Assembly (NCBI RefSeq): GCF_023155275.1 | Contig: NZ_JALMUV010000039.1 | Coordinates: 19,789 to 83,788, forward strand | Length of the DNA stretch: 64,000 nucleotides | Direction of reading: 5' to 3' | Source of the DNA: Streptomyces rhizoryzae | GTDB lineage: Bacteria; Actinomycetota; Actinomycetes; Streptomycetales; Streptomycetaceae | Part shown: piece by piece, positions 50,072 through 59,000 of the stretch | Layout of the letters: each line of letters starts with the position of its first letter | Position numbering within the stretch: position 1 is the stretch's first letter | Notes under the pieces: model-generated | The model's database searches: none | What the model was told of the DNA's origin: nothing | What the model saw: only the letters and a program-made list of their open reading frames with translations | Translations under genes and position numbers: made by a program

Positions 50072-52486
50072 TCAGGCGGTGACGTAGGCGGCCAGGTGCT
50101 CGCCGGTGAGGGTGGAGCGGGCGGCGACCAGCTCGGCGGGGGTGCCCTCGAAGACGACTCGGCCGCCGTCGTGCCCGGCGCCCGGGCCGAGGTCGATGAT
50201 CCAGTCGCCGTGCGCCATGACCGCCTGGTGGTGCTCGATGACGATCACGGACTTGCCGGCGTCCACGAGCCGGTCGAGGAGGCCGAGCAGCTGCTCGACG
50301 TCGGCGAGGTGCAGGCCGGCGGTCGGCTCGTCGAGGACGTACACCCCGCCCTTCTCCCCCATGTGGGTGGCCAGCTTGAGCCGCTGGCGCTCGCCGCCGG
50401 ACAGCGTGGTGAGCGGCTGGCCGAGCGTGAGGTAGCCGAGCCCGACATCGGCCAGCCGCGTCAGGATCTTGTGCGCGGCCGGAATGCGGGCCTCGCCGGC
50501 GCCGAAGAACTCCTCCGCCTCGGTCACCGGCATCGCGAGCACCTCGCTGATGTCGCGCCCGCCGAGGCGGTGGTCCAGCACCGCTGCCTGGAACCGCTTC
50601 CCCTCGCAGTCCTCGCAGGTGGTGGCGACACCGGCCATCATCGCCAGGTCGGTGTAGAGGACGCCGGCGCCGTTGCAGGTGGGGCAGGCACCCTCGGAGT
50701 TGGCGCTGAACAGCGCGGGCTTGACACCGTTGGCCTTGGCGAACGCCTTGCGGATCGGCTCCAGCAGCCCGGTGTACGTCGCCGGGTTGCTCCGCCGCGA
50801 ACCGCGGATCGCCCCCTGGCCGATCGACACCACACCCGCGTCGGCGCCCGCCGAACCGTTCGCCAGCGACCCGTGGATCAGCGAACTCTTACCGGACCCG
50901 GCGACGCCGGTGACGACGGTGAGCACCCCGAGCGGGATGTCGACATCCACATCGCGCAGGTTGTGCGTCGTCGCGCCGCGGATCGGCAGTGTGCCGGTGG
51001 GCTTGCGGACCGATTCCTTCAGGGCGGCCCGGTCGTCGAGATGGCGGCCGGTGAGGGTGCCGCCGGCCCGCAGCCCCGCCACGGTGCCCTCGAAGCAGAC
51101 GGTGCCGCCCGCCGTACCGGCACCGGGTCCGAGGTCCACGACGTGATCGGCGATCGCGATCACCTCCGGCTTGTGCTCGACCACGAGCACCGTGTTGCCC
51201 TTGTCCCGCAGCCGCAGCAGCAGGCCGTTCATCCGCTGGATGTCGTGCGGGTGCAGACCGGTGGTGGGCTCGTCGAAGACGTAGGTGACGTCGGTCAGAC
51301 TGGAGCCGAGGTGGCGGATCATCTTGACGCGCTGCGCCTCGCCACCCGACAGGGTGCCCGAGGGCCGGTCGAGCGAGAGGTAGCCGAGGCCGATCTCCAC
51401 GAACGAGTCGAAGGTGTGCCGCAGCGCGGTGAGCAGCGGCGCCACCGAAGGGTCGGCGAGGCCGCGGACCCAGTCGGCCAGGTCGCTGAGCTGCATCGCG
51501 CAGGCATCGGCGATGTTGAGCTCGCCGATCCGGGACGACCGGGCGGCCTCGTTGAGCCGCGTCCCGTCGCACTCGGGACAGGCGGTGAAGGCCACCGCGC
51601 GGTCCACGAACTCCCGGATGTGCGGCTGCATCGCCTCCCGGTCCTTGGCGAGCATCGACTTCTGGATCCGCGGGATCAGACCCTCGTAGGTCATGTTGAT
51701 GCCCGCGATCTTCATCCGGGTCGGCTCGCGGTGGAGGAAGTCCTGGAGCTCCTTCTCGGTGAACGTACGGATCGGCTTGTCCGCGGGGAAGAAGCCCGAC
51801 TCGCTGTAGAGCCGGTAGTTCCAGCCGCCCGGCTTGTAGCCGGGAACGGTGAGCGCGCCCTCGGCCAGTGACTTGGCGTCGTCGAAGAGCTGGCCGAGGT
51901 CCAGGTCGGACACCGTGCCCCGGCCCTCGCAGCGCGGACACATACCGCCGGCGCGGGTGAAGGTCACCTTCTCCGCCTTCTGCGTGCCGCGCTCGACGGT
52001 GATCGCGCCGCTCGCCCGGACCGAGGGCACGTTGAAGGCGAACGCACCGGGCGGACCGATGTGGGGCTTGCCGAGCCGGCTGAAGAGGATGCGCAGCATC
52101 GCGTTGGCGTCGGTGGCGGTGCCGACCGTGGAACGGGGGTCGGCGCCCATCCGCTGCTGATCCACGATGATCGCGGTGGTCAGCCCTTCGAGCACGTCCA
52201 CCTCGGGCCGGGCCAGTGTCGGCATGAAGCCCTGGACGAAGGCGCTGTACGTCTCGTTGATCAGCCGCTGCGACTCGGCGGCGATCGTGTCGAAGACCAG
52301 CGAGCTCTTGCCCGAGCCGGAGACGCCGGTGAAGACCGTCAGCCGGCGCTTGGGGATCTCGACGCTGACGTCCTTGAGGTTGTTCTCGCGCGCGCCGTGC
52401 ACGCGGATCACCTCGTGACTGTCGGCGACGTGCGACCCGGGCGACTGCGCGCCCGTGCTCGTGCCTGTGCTCGTGGCCTTGCTCAT
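50072..52486 (-). CDS. UvrA-like ABC ATPase (DrrC-type drug-resistance/UvrA2)
   Basis: An 804-residue protein from ATG 52486 behind GGGAG. It has two ABC ATPase halves: Walker A TGVSGSGKSS and TGVAGSGKSS, signatures LSGGEAQR and LSGGERQR, and UvrA zinc-type Cys motifs (CPRCEGRG, CPECDGTR, CPTCNGAG, CEDCEGKR). At 804 residues it is shorter than housekeeping UvrA (about 940-1000). This matches the UvrA2/DrrC group, whose known member protects a daunorubicin producer by acting on drug-DNA complexes. Beside an MFS exporter and biosynthetic-type genes, a self-protection role is likely. Confidence 0.9.
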   Translation of the reverse strand: MSKATSTGTSTGAQSPGSHVADSHEVIRVHGARENNLKDVSVEIPKRRLTVFTGVSGSGKSSLVFDTIAAESQRLINETYSAFVQGFMPTLARPEVDVLEGLTTAIIVDQQRMGADPRSTVGTATDANAMLRILFSRLGKPHIGPPGAFAFNVPSVRASGAITVERGTQKAEKVTFTRAGGMCPRCEGRGTVSDLDLGQLFDDAKSLAEGALTVPGYKPGGWNYRLYSESGFFPADKPIRTFTEKELQDFLHREPTRMKIAGINMTYEGLIPRIQKSMLAKDREAMQPHIREFVDRAVAFTACPECDGTRLNEAARSSRIGELNIADACAMQLSDLADWVRGLADPSVAPLLTALRHTFDSFVEIGLGYLSLDRPSGTLSGGEAQRVKMIRHLGSSLTDVTYVFDEPTTGLHPHDIQRMNGLLLRLRDKGNTVLVVEHKPEVIAIADHVVDLGPGAGTAGGTVCFEGTVAGLRAGGTLTGRHLDDRAALKESVRKPTGTLPIRGATTHNLRDVDVDIPLGVLTVVTGVAGSGKSSLIHGSLANGSAGADAGVVSIGQGAIRGSRRSNPATYTGLLEPIRKAFAKANGVKPALFSANSEGACPTCNGAGVLYTDLAMMAGVATTCEDCEGKRFQAAVLDHRLGGRDISEVLAMPVTEAEEFFGAGEARIPAAHKILTRLADVGLGYLTLGQPLTTLSGGERQRLKLATHMGEKGGVYVLDEPTAGLHLADVEQLLGLLDRLVDAGKSVIVIEHHQAVMAHGDWIIDLGPGAGHDGGRVVFEGTPAELVAARSTLTGEHLAAYVTA

Positions 52487-52794
52487 CTGTCTCCCTCTCC
52501 TCTGCGGGCGTCGCCCCGACGCGCCCCGCGCGGCAGGCGGGCCGCCCTGGCGATCCCCGTCCGCGTCGCCGACCGGCTCGGCGCGACCGGGTGCGACCGG
52601 TGTGACCGGTGCGACCGGCGGGTCCGAGTGGCTCCGGTCGGCCGACTCCGGCCGACCGGCTCCGAGAAGTATGTCCGGTCGGGATGCGAGGGCGCGGCCG
52701 GTCACCGGTTCCGGGGCGATGCCGCAGGTCAGGGGAGGGGAGCTGGGGGGCCGGGCCGGGGGGAAAGCGAGCCGAGCGCCACGGCCCCCGCCTG
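52487..52794. other. 308-base gap with short 9-base repeats
   Basis: The motif GTGCGACCG and variants recur three to four times around 52580-52620. No gene is seen. Promoter elements for the UvrA-like gene may lie here but none is convincing. Confidence 0.4.
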
Positions 52795-54000
52795 TCAGGC
52801 AGCCACCGCTTCCACGATCGAGAGGACCGTGCTGGTGGGCACCACACGGGACAGGCGCAGGCCCGCCGTCTCGAAGAGCGCGGCGAAGTCCGCCTCGGTA
52901 CGCTCCCGGCCGGTCAAGGACGCCATCATCATCAGGTCCAGTGCCTTGGCCTGGTGGGGCGCGTTGCCCGGCGGCACCACCGCGTCCAGGACCAGGATCC
53001 GGCCGCCGGGCCGGAGCGACCGACGGCAGTGGCTGAGGATGACCGCGCTCTGCTCGTCGTCCCAGTCGTGCAGGATCCGCTTGATCAGGTAGAGGTCACC
53101 GGCCGGTACGGAGGCGAAGAAGTCGCCGTCCGCCGTCCGCCACCGCCCGGCTACCGCTTCCTCGCCGCCCAGGCGGTGTCCGGCCAGGACGTGCGACCGG
53201 TCGTGGAGGACGCCCTCCAGGCCGGGGTGGCGGCGCAGGACCTCCAGCAGCAGGCCGCCGTGTCCACCGCCGACATCGACGACCGTTCCGGCCGCCGGGA
53301 AGTCGTAGGCGGCGGCGAGGGGCCCGTTCTCCGCGTCGGACATCGCCGCCATGCCGTCGTGGAAGACGGCGGCGGTCCGCGGGGCCTGCGCGAAGTGGTC
53401 GAAGAACGGCATGCCGAAGATGCCGGCGAACGCCGAGCCGCCCTCGGTCAGGCAGCGGCTCATGTCGTTGGCGGGCAGCCACATGGTGCGGTCGGTGAGC
53501 ATCAGGATGGCGGTACGGGCGGAGTACGGGGCGTCGCTGCGCAGCGCCTGCCCGGCCTCCGTCAGCCGGAACCGGCCCTGCTCGTCCTCCGCCAGTACGC
53601 CGCGCGTGGCGAGGAGGCGCAGCACCCGGTAGAGGTTGCCGGCATCGGTGCCGGTCGCGGCGGCGAGGTCGGCGGGGGAGCGGGGGCCGTCGGCGAGGTG
53701 GTCGGCGACCTGCACGTCGGCCGCCGCGCGGAGAGCGGCCGGATAGAGAAAGCCGAGGACCTCGTCCACGAGGAAGGCGGCCGACCGGCGGAAGGGCGAG
53801 TCCGAGGGGGAGTCCGCCGGGGAGGGGCCATCCGCCGGTCCTGACGCCCCCTCACCCTCGCTCCAGCCGTGACCGCATCCGCTGCTGTCGGTGTCGGTGT
53901 CGGTGCCGCTGCCGATGTCGAGGTTGCCGTTCCCGTTGCCGGTCCCGTCGCCGCCGCTGTCGCTCACGCTTCCGTTTCCGCTTCCCTGATCCTGCCGCAT
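52795..54000 (-). CDS. O-methyltransferase (AdoMet, plant/polyketide type)
   Basis: A 401-residue enzyme from ATG 54000 (GGAGG ten bases upstream; ATG 54027 also possible). A 70-residue Gly/Ser/Asp-rich low-complexity leader precedes a dimerisation domain (FRRSAAFLVDEVLGFLYPAALRAA) and a SAM domain: VVDVGGGHGGLLLEV at about residue 240, then LYLIKRILHDWDDEQSAVIL with the catalytic His-Asp. This is the family of polyketide O-methyltransferases such as the anthracycline 4-O-methyltransferase. It would methylate a hydroxyl on a natural product. Substrate unknown. Confidence 0.9.
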   Translation of the reverse strand: MRQDQGSGNGSVSDSGGDGTGNGNGNLDIGSGTDTDTDSSGCGHGWSEGEGASGPADGPSPADSPSDSPFRRSAAFLVDEVLGFLYPAALRAAADVQVADHLADGPRSPADLAAATGTDAGNLYRVLRLLATRGVLAEDEQGRFRLTEAGQALRSDAPYSARTAILMLTDRTMWLPANDMSRCLTEGGSAFAGIFGMPFFDHFAQAPRTAAVFHDGMAAMSDAENGPLAAAYDFPAAGTVVDVGGGHGGLLLEVLRRHPGLEGVLHDRSHVLAGHRLGGEEAVAGRWRTADGDFFASVPAGDLYLIKRILHDWDDEQSAVILSHCRRSLRPGGRILVLDAVVPPGNAPHQAKALDLMMMASLTGRERTEADFAALFETAGLRLSRVVPTSTVLSIVEAVAA

Positions 54001-54294
54001 GCCGATGTCCCCTCCTTCTCGATGCACGCCCGGGCCGTCGGCTGCCGGGCCGCAGTGGGCACGCGATGCCTAGGGGGCTGGCCCTGTCCGGTCCCGCGCC
54101 ACCCCGAGCCCCGCGCGTCCCCGCCCGCCGGTGAGGCTGCCCCTCGGCGACCGCCCCGAAGCACCGGCCTCCTGCAAGGCGCCCAACACCGGCCGACTCG
54201 CGACGGGTTACGGCCAGGAGTGGCCCGTCAGCACCGGCCTGCCGGTCGGCGCCGGGGGCGGCCGACCGGTCGCGCGCACCCGATCCGTGCACGT

Positions 54295-55494
54295 TCAGGC
54301 GAGTGAACCGTGCGGCGCGCGGCCTTGCGAAGCCAGGCTGACGGCGCGGGGCCGGAGCGGCCGGGCATTGAGGTCCACCCGGGCCCGGAGTGGTTCGGCG
54401 TACGGGGAAGCGGGGGCGAGGGTGTCCAGCAGGGTGTGGGCGCGGCGGCGCAGCTCCGCCAGGACCTGGTTGTACGGGTCGAGCACGGGCGGGCTGAGCA
54501 GCAGGTCGGTCAGCTGCCGGCGGGGCGATTCCGCCTGGGCGGCCTGTTCCAGTAGCGGCAGCGCACGTTCCCGGGTGGCGGGGGCTGACTGGGTGAGGAG
54601 GTGGACCAGCAGGTAGGTGGCGGTACCGTTGCGCAGATCCGCTCCCGGGCCGCCGCACAAGTCGTCGTGATCGTTGCGGAATTGCGCGAGGGCGCCCAGC
54701 ACTTCGCCGAATGCGTACCAGGCCGCGACCGCTTCGCCGCACTCCTGCCAGGCCGCGACGCCGTCCGGCCCCGCGCCGGTGCCGTGTGCCAACCGGGCGG
54801 CCATGGCGCAGGCCATCGCGTACACCGCGCCGCTCTTCTTCCGGTACACCTCGTACACGGCCTCCGGTCCCACCTGCTGCGGCGCGTGGAGGAGGTCGCG
54901 GATCTGCCCATCGCTGGCGGCGGCCCAGGCGTCCAGGTAATCGGCGCTCAGGGCCCGGCACAGTGCCTGGGGGACGGGCAGCTCGGCGAGGGCGCGCAGC
55001 GGTAGCCCGTACCCGCACTCCAGGGCGGCGGTCATGGCCGCGCCGCGGTCCATGCCGTACATCAGTGTGCCGGCGTCGCCGTCGGCCACGTCGTCGAAGG
55101 TGTTGGCCGACCGCCACCACAGGGCGTGGGCCGCGGCGACCGGCACCGCGGGCGCGGCGCGGCCGCTGATCGCCGCGTGGACGAGGAGCGGGAGGGCGGC
55201 CTCCTGGGGGTCGCGCCGCCCGTGCTCGACCAGCGCGGCCAGGGAGGTGCGGAGCACCGGGTGCCGCGCCCCGTAGTGCCGTTGGACGAGATCGGCCAGG
55301 TGGCGCCGTACGTGGGGGAAGAGACTGCGGATGTGCTCCTCGGGGTCCCGGCCGGCCGGCTCGGACTGCTGACCGGGCGGGGGCGGAGGGGGCGTGGTGC
55401 GGGCGCTCTCGTCAGGTGAGGACGGCGAAGCAGGGGTGGTGGGGGGAGTCTGCGGAGTGGGGGGATTGGGGGGATTGGGGGGATTGGGGGACAA
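54295..55494 (-). CDS. Divergent polyprenyl-synthetase-like protein
   Basis: A 399-residue protein. TTG 55494 is preferred: GGAG lies six bases upstream. A Pro/Asn-rich N-terminus (SPNPPNPPNPPTP, from a 9-base DNA repeat) precedes an isoprenyl-diphosphate-synthase-like fold. The first aspartate-rich motif is FDDVADGD (Asp134-Asp138); the second is atypical (QFRNDHDDL). The Lys of the GGK-R region is replaced by HGRRD. KKSGAVYAMACAMAARLA fits a conserved helix. It may make or transfer an isoprenoid, or act as a prenyltransferase; the departures from consensus make this uncertain. Confidence 0.78.
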   Translation of the reverse strand: MSPNPPNPPNPPTPQTPPTTPASPSSPDESARTTPPPPPPGQQSEPAGRDPEEHIRSLFPHVRRHLADLVQRHYGARHPVLRTSLAALVEHGRRDPQEAALPLLVHAAISGRAAPAVPVAAAHALWWRSANTFDDVADGDAGTLMYGMDRGAAMTAALECGYGLPLRALAELPVPQALCRALSADYLDAWAAASDGQIRDLLHAPQQVGPEAVYEVYRKKSGAVYAMACAMAARLAHGTGAGPDGVAAWQECGEAVAAWYAFGEVLGALAQFRNDHDDLCGGPGADLRNGTATYLLVHLLTQSAPATRERALPLLEQAAQAESPRRQLTDLLLSPPVLDPYNQVLAELRRRAHTLLDTLAPASPYAEPLRARVDLNARPLRPRAVSLASQGRAPHGSLA

Positions 55495-55559
55495 TCTGGT
55501 CTCCGAAATGTGGTGCCGGGGCGGGTGGTTGGCGGAGTCGGGGGGTGGCCCGGGGCGGG

Positions 55560-57188
55560 TCAAGCGCTGGGGTCCGCGGGTGCGTGGGTGGTGGCCGCGG
55601 CGGGGGTGCCTGGCGCGGCGGCGGGCGGTTCGGCGGCCGGCGGTATGAAGAGGGCGAGCGCGCCGCTGGCCACCGAGGTGAGCGCGATGGCGCCGGTCGT
55701 GACGGCGAACGCCCGGCCGTGCGGGTCGCCTGCCTGGACACGGGCGAAGAACACCGCCCCGAAACCGCACACGCCGAGCGCGGCACCGAGTTGCTGAACG
55801 GTGGAGACCACCCCCGACGCGGCCCCGGAATCGGCCTGGGGGACGGTGCGGAGGGTCACCGCGAGCACCGGGGTGACGAACAGCCCCAGCCCGGCACCGG
55901 CCACCCCGAGGGCCGCCAGCAACCACGGCACCGAGCCGTAGGACGCGCTCAGCACGCACCCTGCGTACCCCACCGACGCGAGGGCGGCGGCCAGGCAGAG
56001 CGCCAGCCGGTCCGCGAGCCGCCGCAGCAGCCGCGGAGCGAGGAGCGAGGTGACGGCGAAGGTGCCCGCGCACGGCAGTATGCCGGCGCCGGTCGCCAAC
56101 GGACCCCAGTGCAGGCCCTGTTGGAGCAGCAGCCCGAGGATCAGTACGAAGGCGTTCAGACCGCAGTTGAGCAGGGCCACCAACGCCAGTCCGCGGCGGA
56201 ATCCGGGCAGCCGCAACAGCTCCGGGGGGAGCAGCGGCGCGCCGCCGCGCGCCCGCAGCCCCCGCTCGTACCGGAGGAAGCCGGCCGCCACCAGGAACGA
56301 CCCGGCCAGGCAGAGCAGGCTCCAGGGCGGGTAGCCGTGCGCCCGGCCGATGACCAGGGGGACGGTGAACAGTGCGAGGGCCCCGGCGGCCAGGACGGTG
56401 CCGAGCGGGTCCAGCCCCTCCGCGCCCGGCGCGTCCCGGAACGCCGGCCAGTGGCACCGGCGCGCGGCGGCCCACGGCAGCAGTGCCAGCGCCGCGCCCC
56501 CCACCGGGACGTTGACCAGGAAGACCGCGCGCCACCCGAGACCGGCGAGATCGGCGGCCAGCAGCCAGCCGCCCAGCAGTTGCCCGGACACCGCACCGAT
56601 CCCCATCACCGCACCGGTCGCCGCGAACGCGGTGCGCCGCTCCGCCTCGTCCGGGAAGAGCGTCTGCGCGGCCAGGTAGACCTGGGGAACCAGGAGCGCG
56701 GTACCGGCGCCCTGGGCCAGGCGGGACGCCACCAGGACCGGCGCCGAGGGCGCGAGGCCGCAGCCGATCGACGCGGCGGTGAAGACCGCCATACCGGCGC
56801 CGAAGACCCGGAAGCACCCGAAGGCGTCCCCCAGGCGCCCGCCCGCGATCAGCCCGAGCCCGTACACCAGTTGGTACCCGGCGAGGACGAGCTGCTCCTC
56901 GCCGGTGGTGGTGTGCAGACCGTGCTGGAGTGCGGGTATCGCGACGACGACGATGAACACGTCGAGATTGGCGAGGAAGGTGCCGGCGAGCAGGACGGCC
57001 AGCGCCGCCCAGCGCCGAATCGGGCGCGCGGCGCGGCTCCGGGTGGGCCGGGTGCGCGGGCGGTCCCGCCGACGCCGTCGCCTGCCCGGCGGACCGGCCT
57101 CGAACCGGCGCGCAGGTTCAGCGAATGGTGGTGCGCTGGCGCGAGAGTGGTGGACGGGGTGTGCCCCTTGGGTCCTGAAAGGGGGCAA
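55560..57188 (-). CDS. MFS exporter, DHA2 type
   Basis: A 542-residue 14-helix transporter of the EmrB/QacA type: motif D1 LDVFIVVVAIPALQHGL, motif A GRLGDAFGCFRVFGAG, and motif C GAVSGQLLGGWLL. The only in-frame start is TTG 57188, followed by a 56-residue Arg/Pro-rich leader; the ribosome binding site is poor, so the start is uncertain. It is 65 bases upstream of the polyprenyl-synthetase-like gene, so both are likely one transcript. It may export the locus product. Confidence 0.88.
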   Translation of the reverse strand: MPPFRTQGAHPVHHSRASAPPFAEPARRFEAGPPGRRRRRRDRPRTRPTRSRAARPIRRWAALAVLLAGTFLANLDVFIVVVAIPALQHGLHTTTGEEQLVLAGYQLVYGLGLIAGGRLGDAFGCFRVFGAGMAVFTAASIGCGLAPSAPVLVASRLAQGAGTALLVPQVYLAAQTLFPDEAERRTAFAATGAVMGIGAVSGQLLGGWLLAADLAGLGWRAVFLVNVPVGGAALALLPWAAARRCHWPAFRDAPGAEGLDPLGTVLAAGALALFTVPLVIGRAHGYPPWSLLCLAGSFLVAAGFLRYERGLRARGGAPLLPPELLRLPGFRRGLALVALLNCGLNAFVLILGLLLQQGLHWGPLATGAGILPCAGTFAVTSLLAPRLLRRLADRLALCLAAALASVGYAGCVLSASYGSVPWLLAALGVAGAGLGLFVTPVLAVTLRTVPQADSGAASGVVSTVQQLGAALGVCGFGAVFFARVQAGDPHGRAFAVTTGAIALTSVASGALALFIPPAAEPPAAAPGTPAAATTHAPADPSA

Positions 57189-57960
57189 CCGGCCGCCGCG
57201 TCAAGGTAGTTGGTGCGCCTTGTCGGTCTACGTCGGCAGTCGCTGACTCATTGGGCCCCCTCCGGCGTTCGGCGCCGCGACCCCTCGCCCGCACCGGTCC
57301 GCGAAGTCGTTGCCCAGCGGCAGCCAGCGGGAGTGGAGCGCCCGGGCGGTGGATGCCCGGGCCGGGGCGGGCCCCCGCAGGAGCAGGCCGCAGAGCGTTG
57401 GCGGTCCCGCGCCGCCGCCCCCGCACCGCATCGCACCGCCGCCTGGGCGCGCCTCACCCGTCCGGCTCAACGCGACCCCCGCGCTCCGGACCGTGCCCCT
57501 CCACCACTGGGATGACACGGAACGGCCGGTCCGCGCCGTACGGCCGCCGCCCAGCCGCCCTCGGCCAGACTGGGCGCCGTCCACCACCACCCCACCAGCC
57601 GGAGGTCGCCGCCGTGACGCTCCCTCGCGCCGCCGCCGACGGCGACGACCACCTGCCGGGCCTCGGCCCGCGGACCGCGTCACCCCGCCACACCTCGTCA
57701 CCGCGCCCGCGGCCACCCCGCCTGCCGCTCACCCTCCGCCGCACCGCCCCGGACCGGGCGACGGCCGTCCCGTCCACCCCGACCCCCGACCTCCGCATCG
57801 CCTCCTGCCACCGTCTCGCGCGGCTCCGCCCGGGACCGGACGGGCCCGGCGCGGCCGATGGCGCCGACGCGACGAAGGCGTCGCCGGCGTGAGGGAGAAG
57901 CGCGCCCCGAACCCCGGCAGCCCTGATCCGCGGCGGTCCCGCAACCGCAGGGAACAACTG
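57189..57960. other. Long divergent gap between MFS and hydrolase genes
   Basis: Apart from the doubtful peptide frame at 57614-57892, this 772-base stretch holds no convincing gene. TTGACG on the minus strand (57204-57199) is a good -35 but no -10 follows. It should contain the promoters of both divergent transcripts of the putative biosynthetic locus. Confidence 0.45.
57614..57892 (+). CDS. Candidate short peptide gene, unproven
   Basis: From GTG 57614, eight bases after GGAGG, the frame gives 92 residues ending just before the HSL-like hydrolase gene (69 bases away). The product begins MTLPRAAADGDDHLPGLGP and is otherwise Pro/Arg rich with one Cys; no domain is recognised. Third-position GC is high, but in this DNA other frames are also GC-rich. 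It might be a precursor peptide for the ATP-grasp-like ligase downstream, or not a gene. Confidence 0.28.
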   Translation: MTLPRAAADGDDHLPGLGPRTASPRHTSSPRPRPPRLPLTLRRTAPDRATAVPSTPTPDLRIASCHRLARLRPGPDGPGAADGADATKASPA

Positions 57961-58953
57961 ATGATCGATCCTGAAATCGACGCCGTGCTGCGGGCCATCC
58001 GCGAGGATCCCGGCCTGCCGTCCTTCGACGGCGTCTCCGTCCACCAGGCACGGGCGCGCGAGGCCGCCGTCCGGGAGAAGTACTACCGCCCGGCGAGCCA
58101 CCCGGTCGCCGCCATCGAAACGGTGCCGGTGCCCGGACCGGCCGGTGACCTGCCCGTCCGCGTGTACCGGCCGCTGGGCGACCGCCGGCCGGAGGCCACG
58201 GTGGTCTACTTCCACGGCGGCGGGTGGGTGCTCGGCGACCTCGACGCGTACGACAGCCACGCCCGGCGCCTGGCGCACACCACCGGCGCCGTCGTCGTCC
58301 ACGTCGGCTACCGGAATGCCCCGGAACACCCCTTCCCCGCCGCCTACGACGACTGCGTCGCCGCCACCGAGTGGGTGTGGAAACACCTCGACGCGCTCGG
58401 CGGCAGCCGGCGGCACCTCGCGCTGGCGGGCGACGGCGCGGGCGGCAACCTCGCGGCCGCGGTGGCCGTCCACTGCCGCGACACCGGCCTCCCGCTCGCC
58501 GCCCACCTGCTCGTCCACCCACCGCTCGACCTGTACCCCGCCCTCAACGGCGCCCCCGACGGCGACCGTGACTGTGACCCCGGCGGCGATCCTGACTGTG
58601 GCCCCGACGGCGACCGCGCCGGACCCGTGGCCCCAGGGGAGCACTGGGCCTGGCTCCACTACCTCGGCGGCGACCCGGCACAGGCCGCGGACCCCCGGGT
58701 CTCCCCGCTACGTACCCCCACCCTGGCCGGGCTCGCGCCCGCGGTGATCGGGGTCGGCAGCCACGATGCCCTGCGCCCGCAGTGCCGCGCGTACGCCGAG
58801 GCGCTGGCGGCCTCCGACGTCCCCGTGCTCTACCGGGAGTACCCCGGCCTCGTCCACGCCTTCTTCGGTATGGGAACGGTCGCGCCGCGCGCCGACCGGG
58901 CCGCCGGTGAACTGTGCCGCGACCTCTCGGCCATCCTGCAACCCGACCACTGA
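57961..58953 (+). CDS. HSL-family alpha/beta hydrolase with Ser-to-Gly change at the nucleophile
   Basis: A 330-residue protein from ATG 57961, seven bases after AGGGA. It is a hormone-sensitive-lipase (bacterial HSL) type: oxyanion motif YFHGGGWVLGD (residues 83-93), and the acid and His in VGSHDALRPQ and YPGLVHAFFGM. The nucleophile elbow, normally GDSAGG, reads GDGAGG: residue 159 is Gly (codon GGC at 58435-58437, one base from AGC). The enzyme may be inactive or non-hydrolytic. An acidic insertion DGDRDCDPGGDPDCGPDGD lies near residue 205. The ATP-grasp-like gene follows 47 bases later. Confidence 0.88.
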   Translation: MIDPEIDAVLRAIREDPGLPSFDGVSVHQARAREAAVREKYYRPASHPVAAIETVPVPGPAGDLPVRVYRPLGDRRPEATVVYFHGGGWVLGDLDAYDSHARRLAHTTGAVVVHVGYRNAPEHPFPAAYDDCVAATEWVWKHLDALGGSRRHLALAGDGAGGNLAAAVAVHCRDTGLPLAAHLLVHPPLDLYPALNGAPDGDRDCDPGGDPDCGPDGDRAGPVAPGEHWAWLHYLGGDPAQAADPRVSPLRTPTLAGLAPAVIGVGSHDALRPQCRAYAEALAASDVPVLYREYPGLVHAFFGMGTVAPRADRAAGELCRDLSAILQPDH

Positions 58954-59000
58954 CCCCCACGCCCCCGCATCCCGCCGCCCCCCCCGGATCGGAGCCCCGC

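Noticed and set aside
50072..52486. Housekeeping nucleotide-excision-repair uvrA
   Set aside because: 804 residues is too short and the context is exporter plus biosynthetic-type genes.
54295..56817. A single 840-residue protein fused to the polyprenyl-synthetase-like protein
   Set aside because: The upstream part is the MFS gene read in a wrong frame; a TTG with GGAG at 55494 is a better start.
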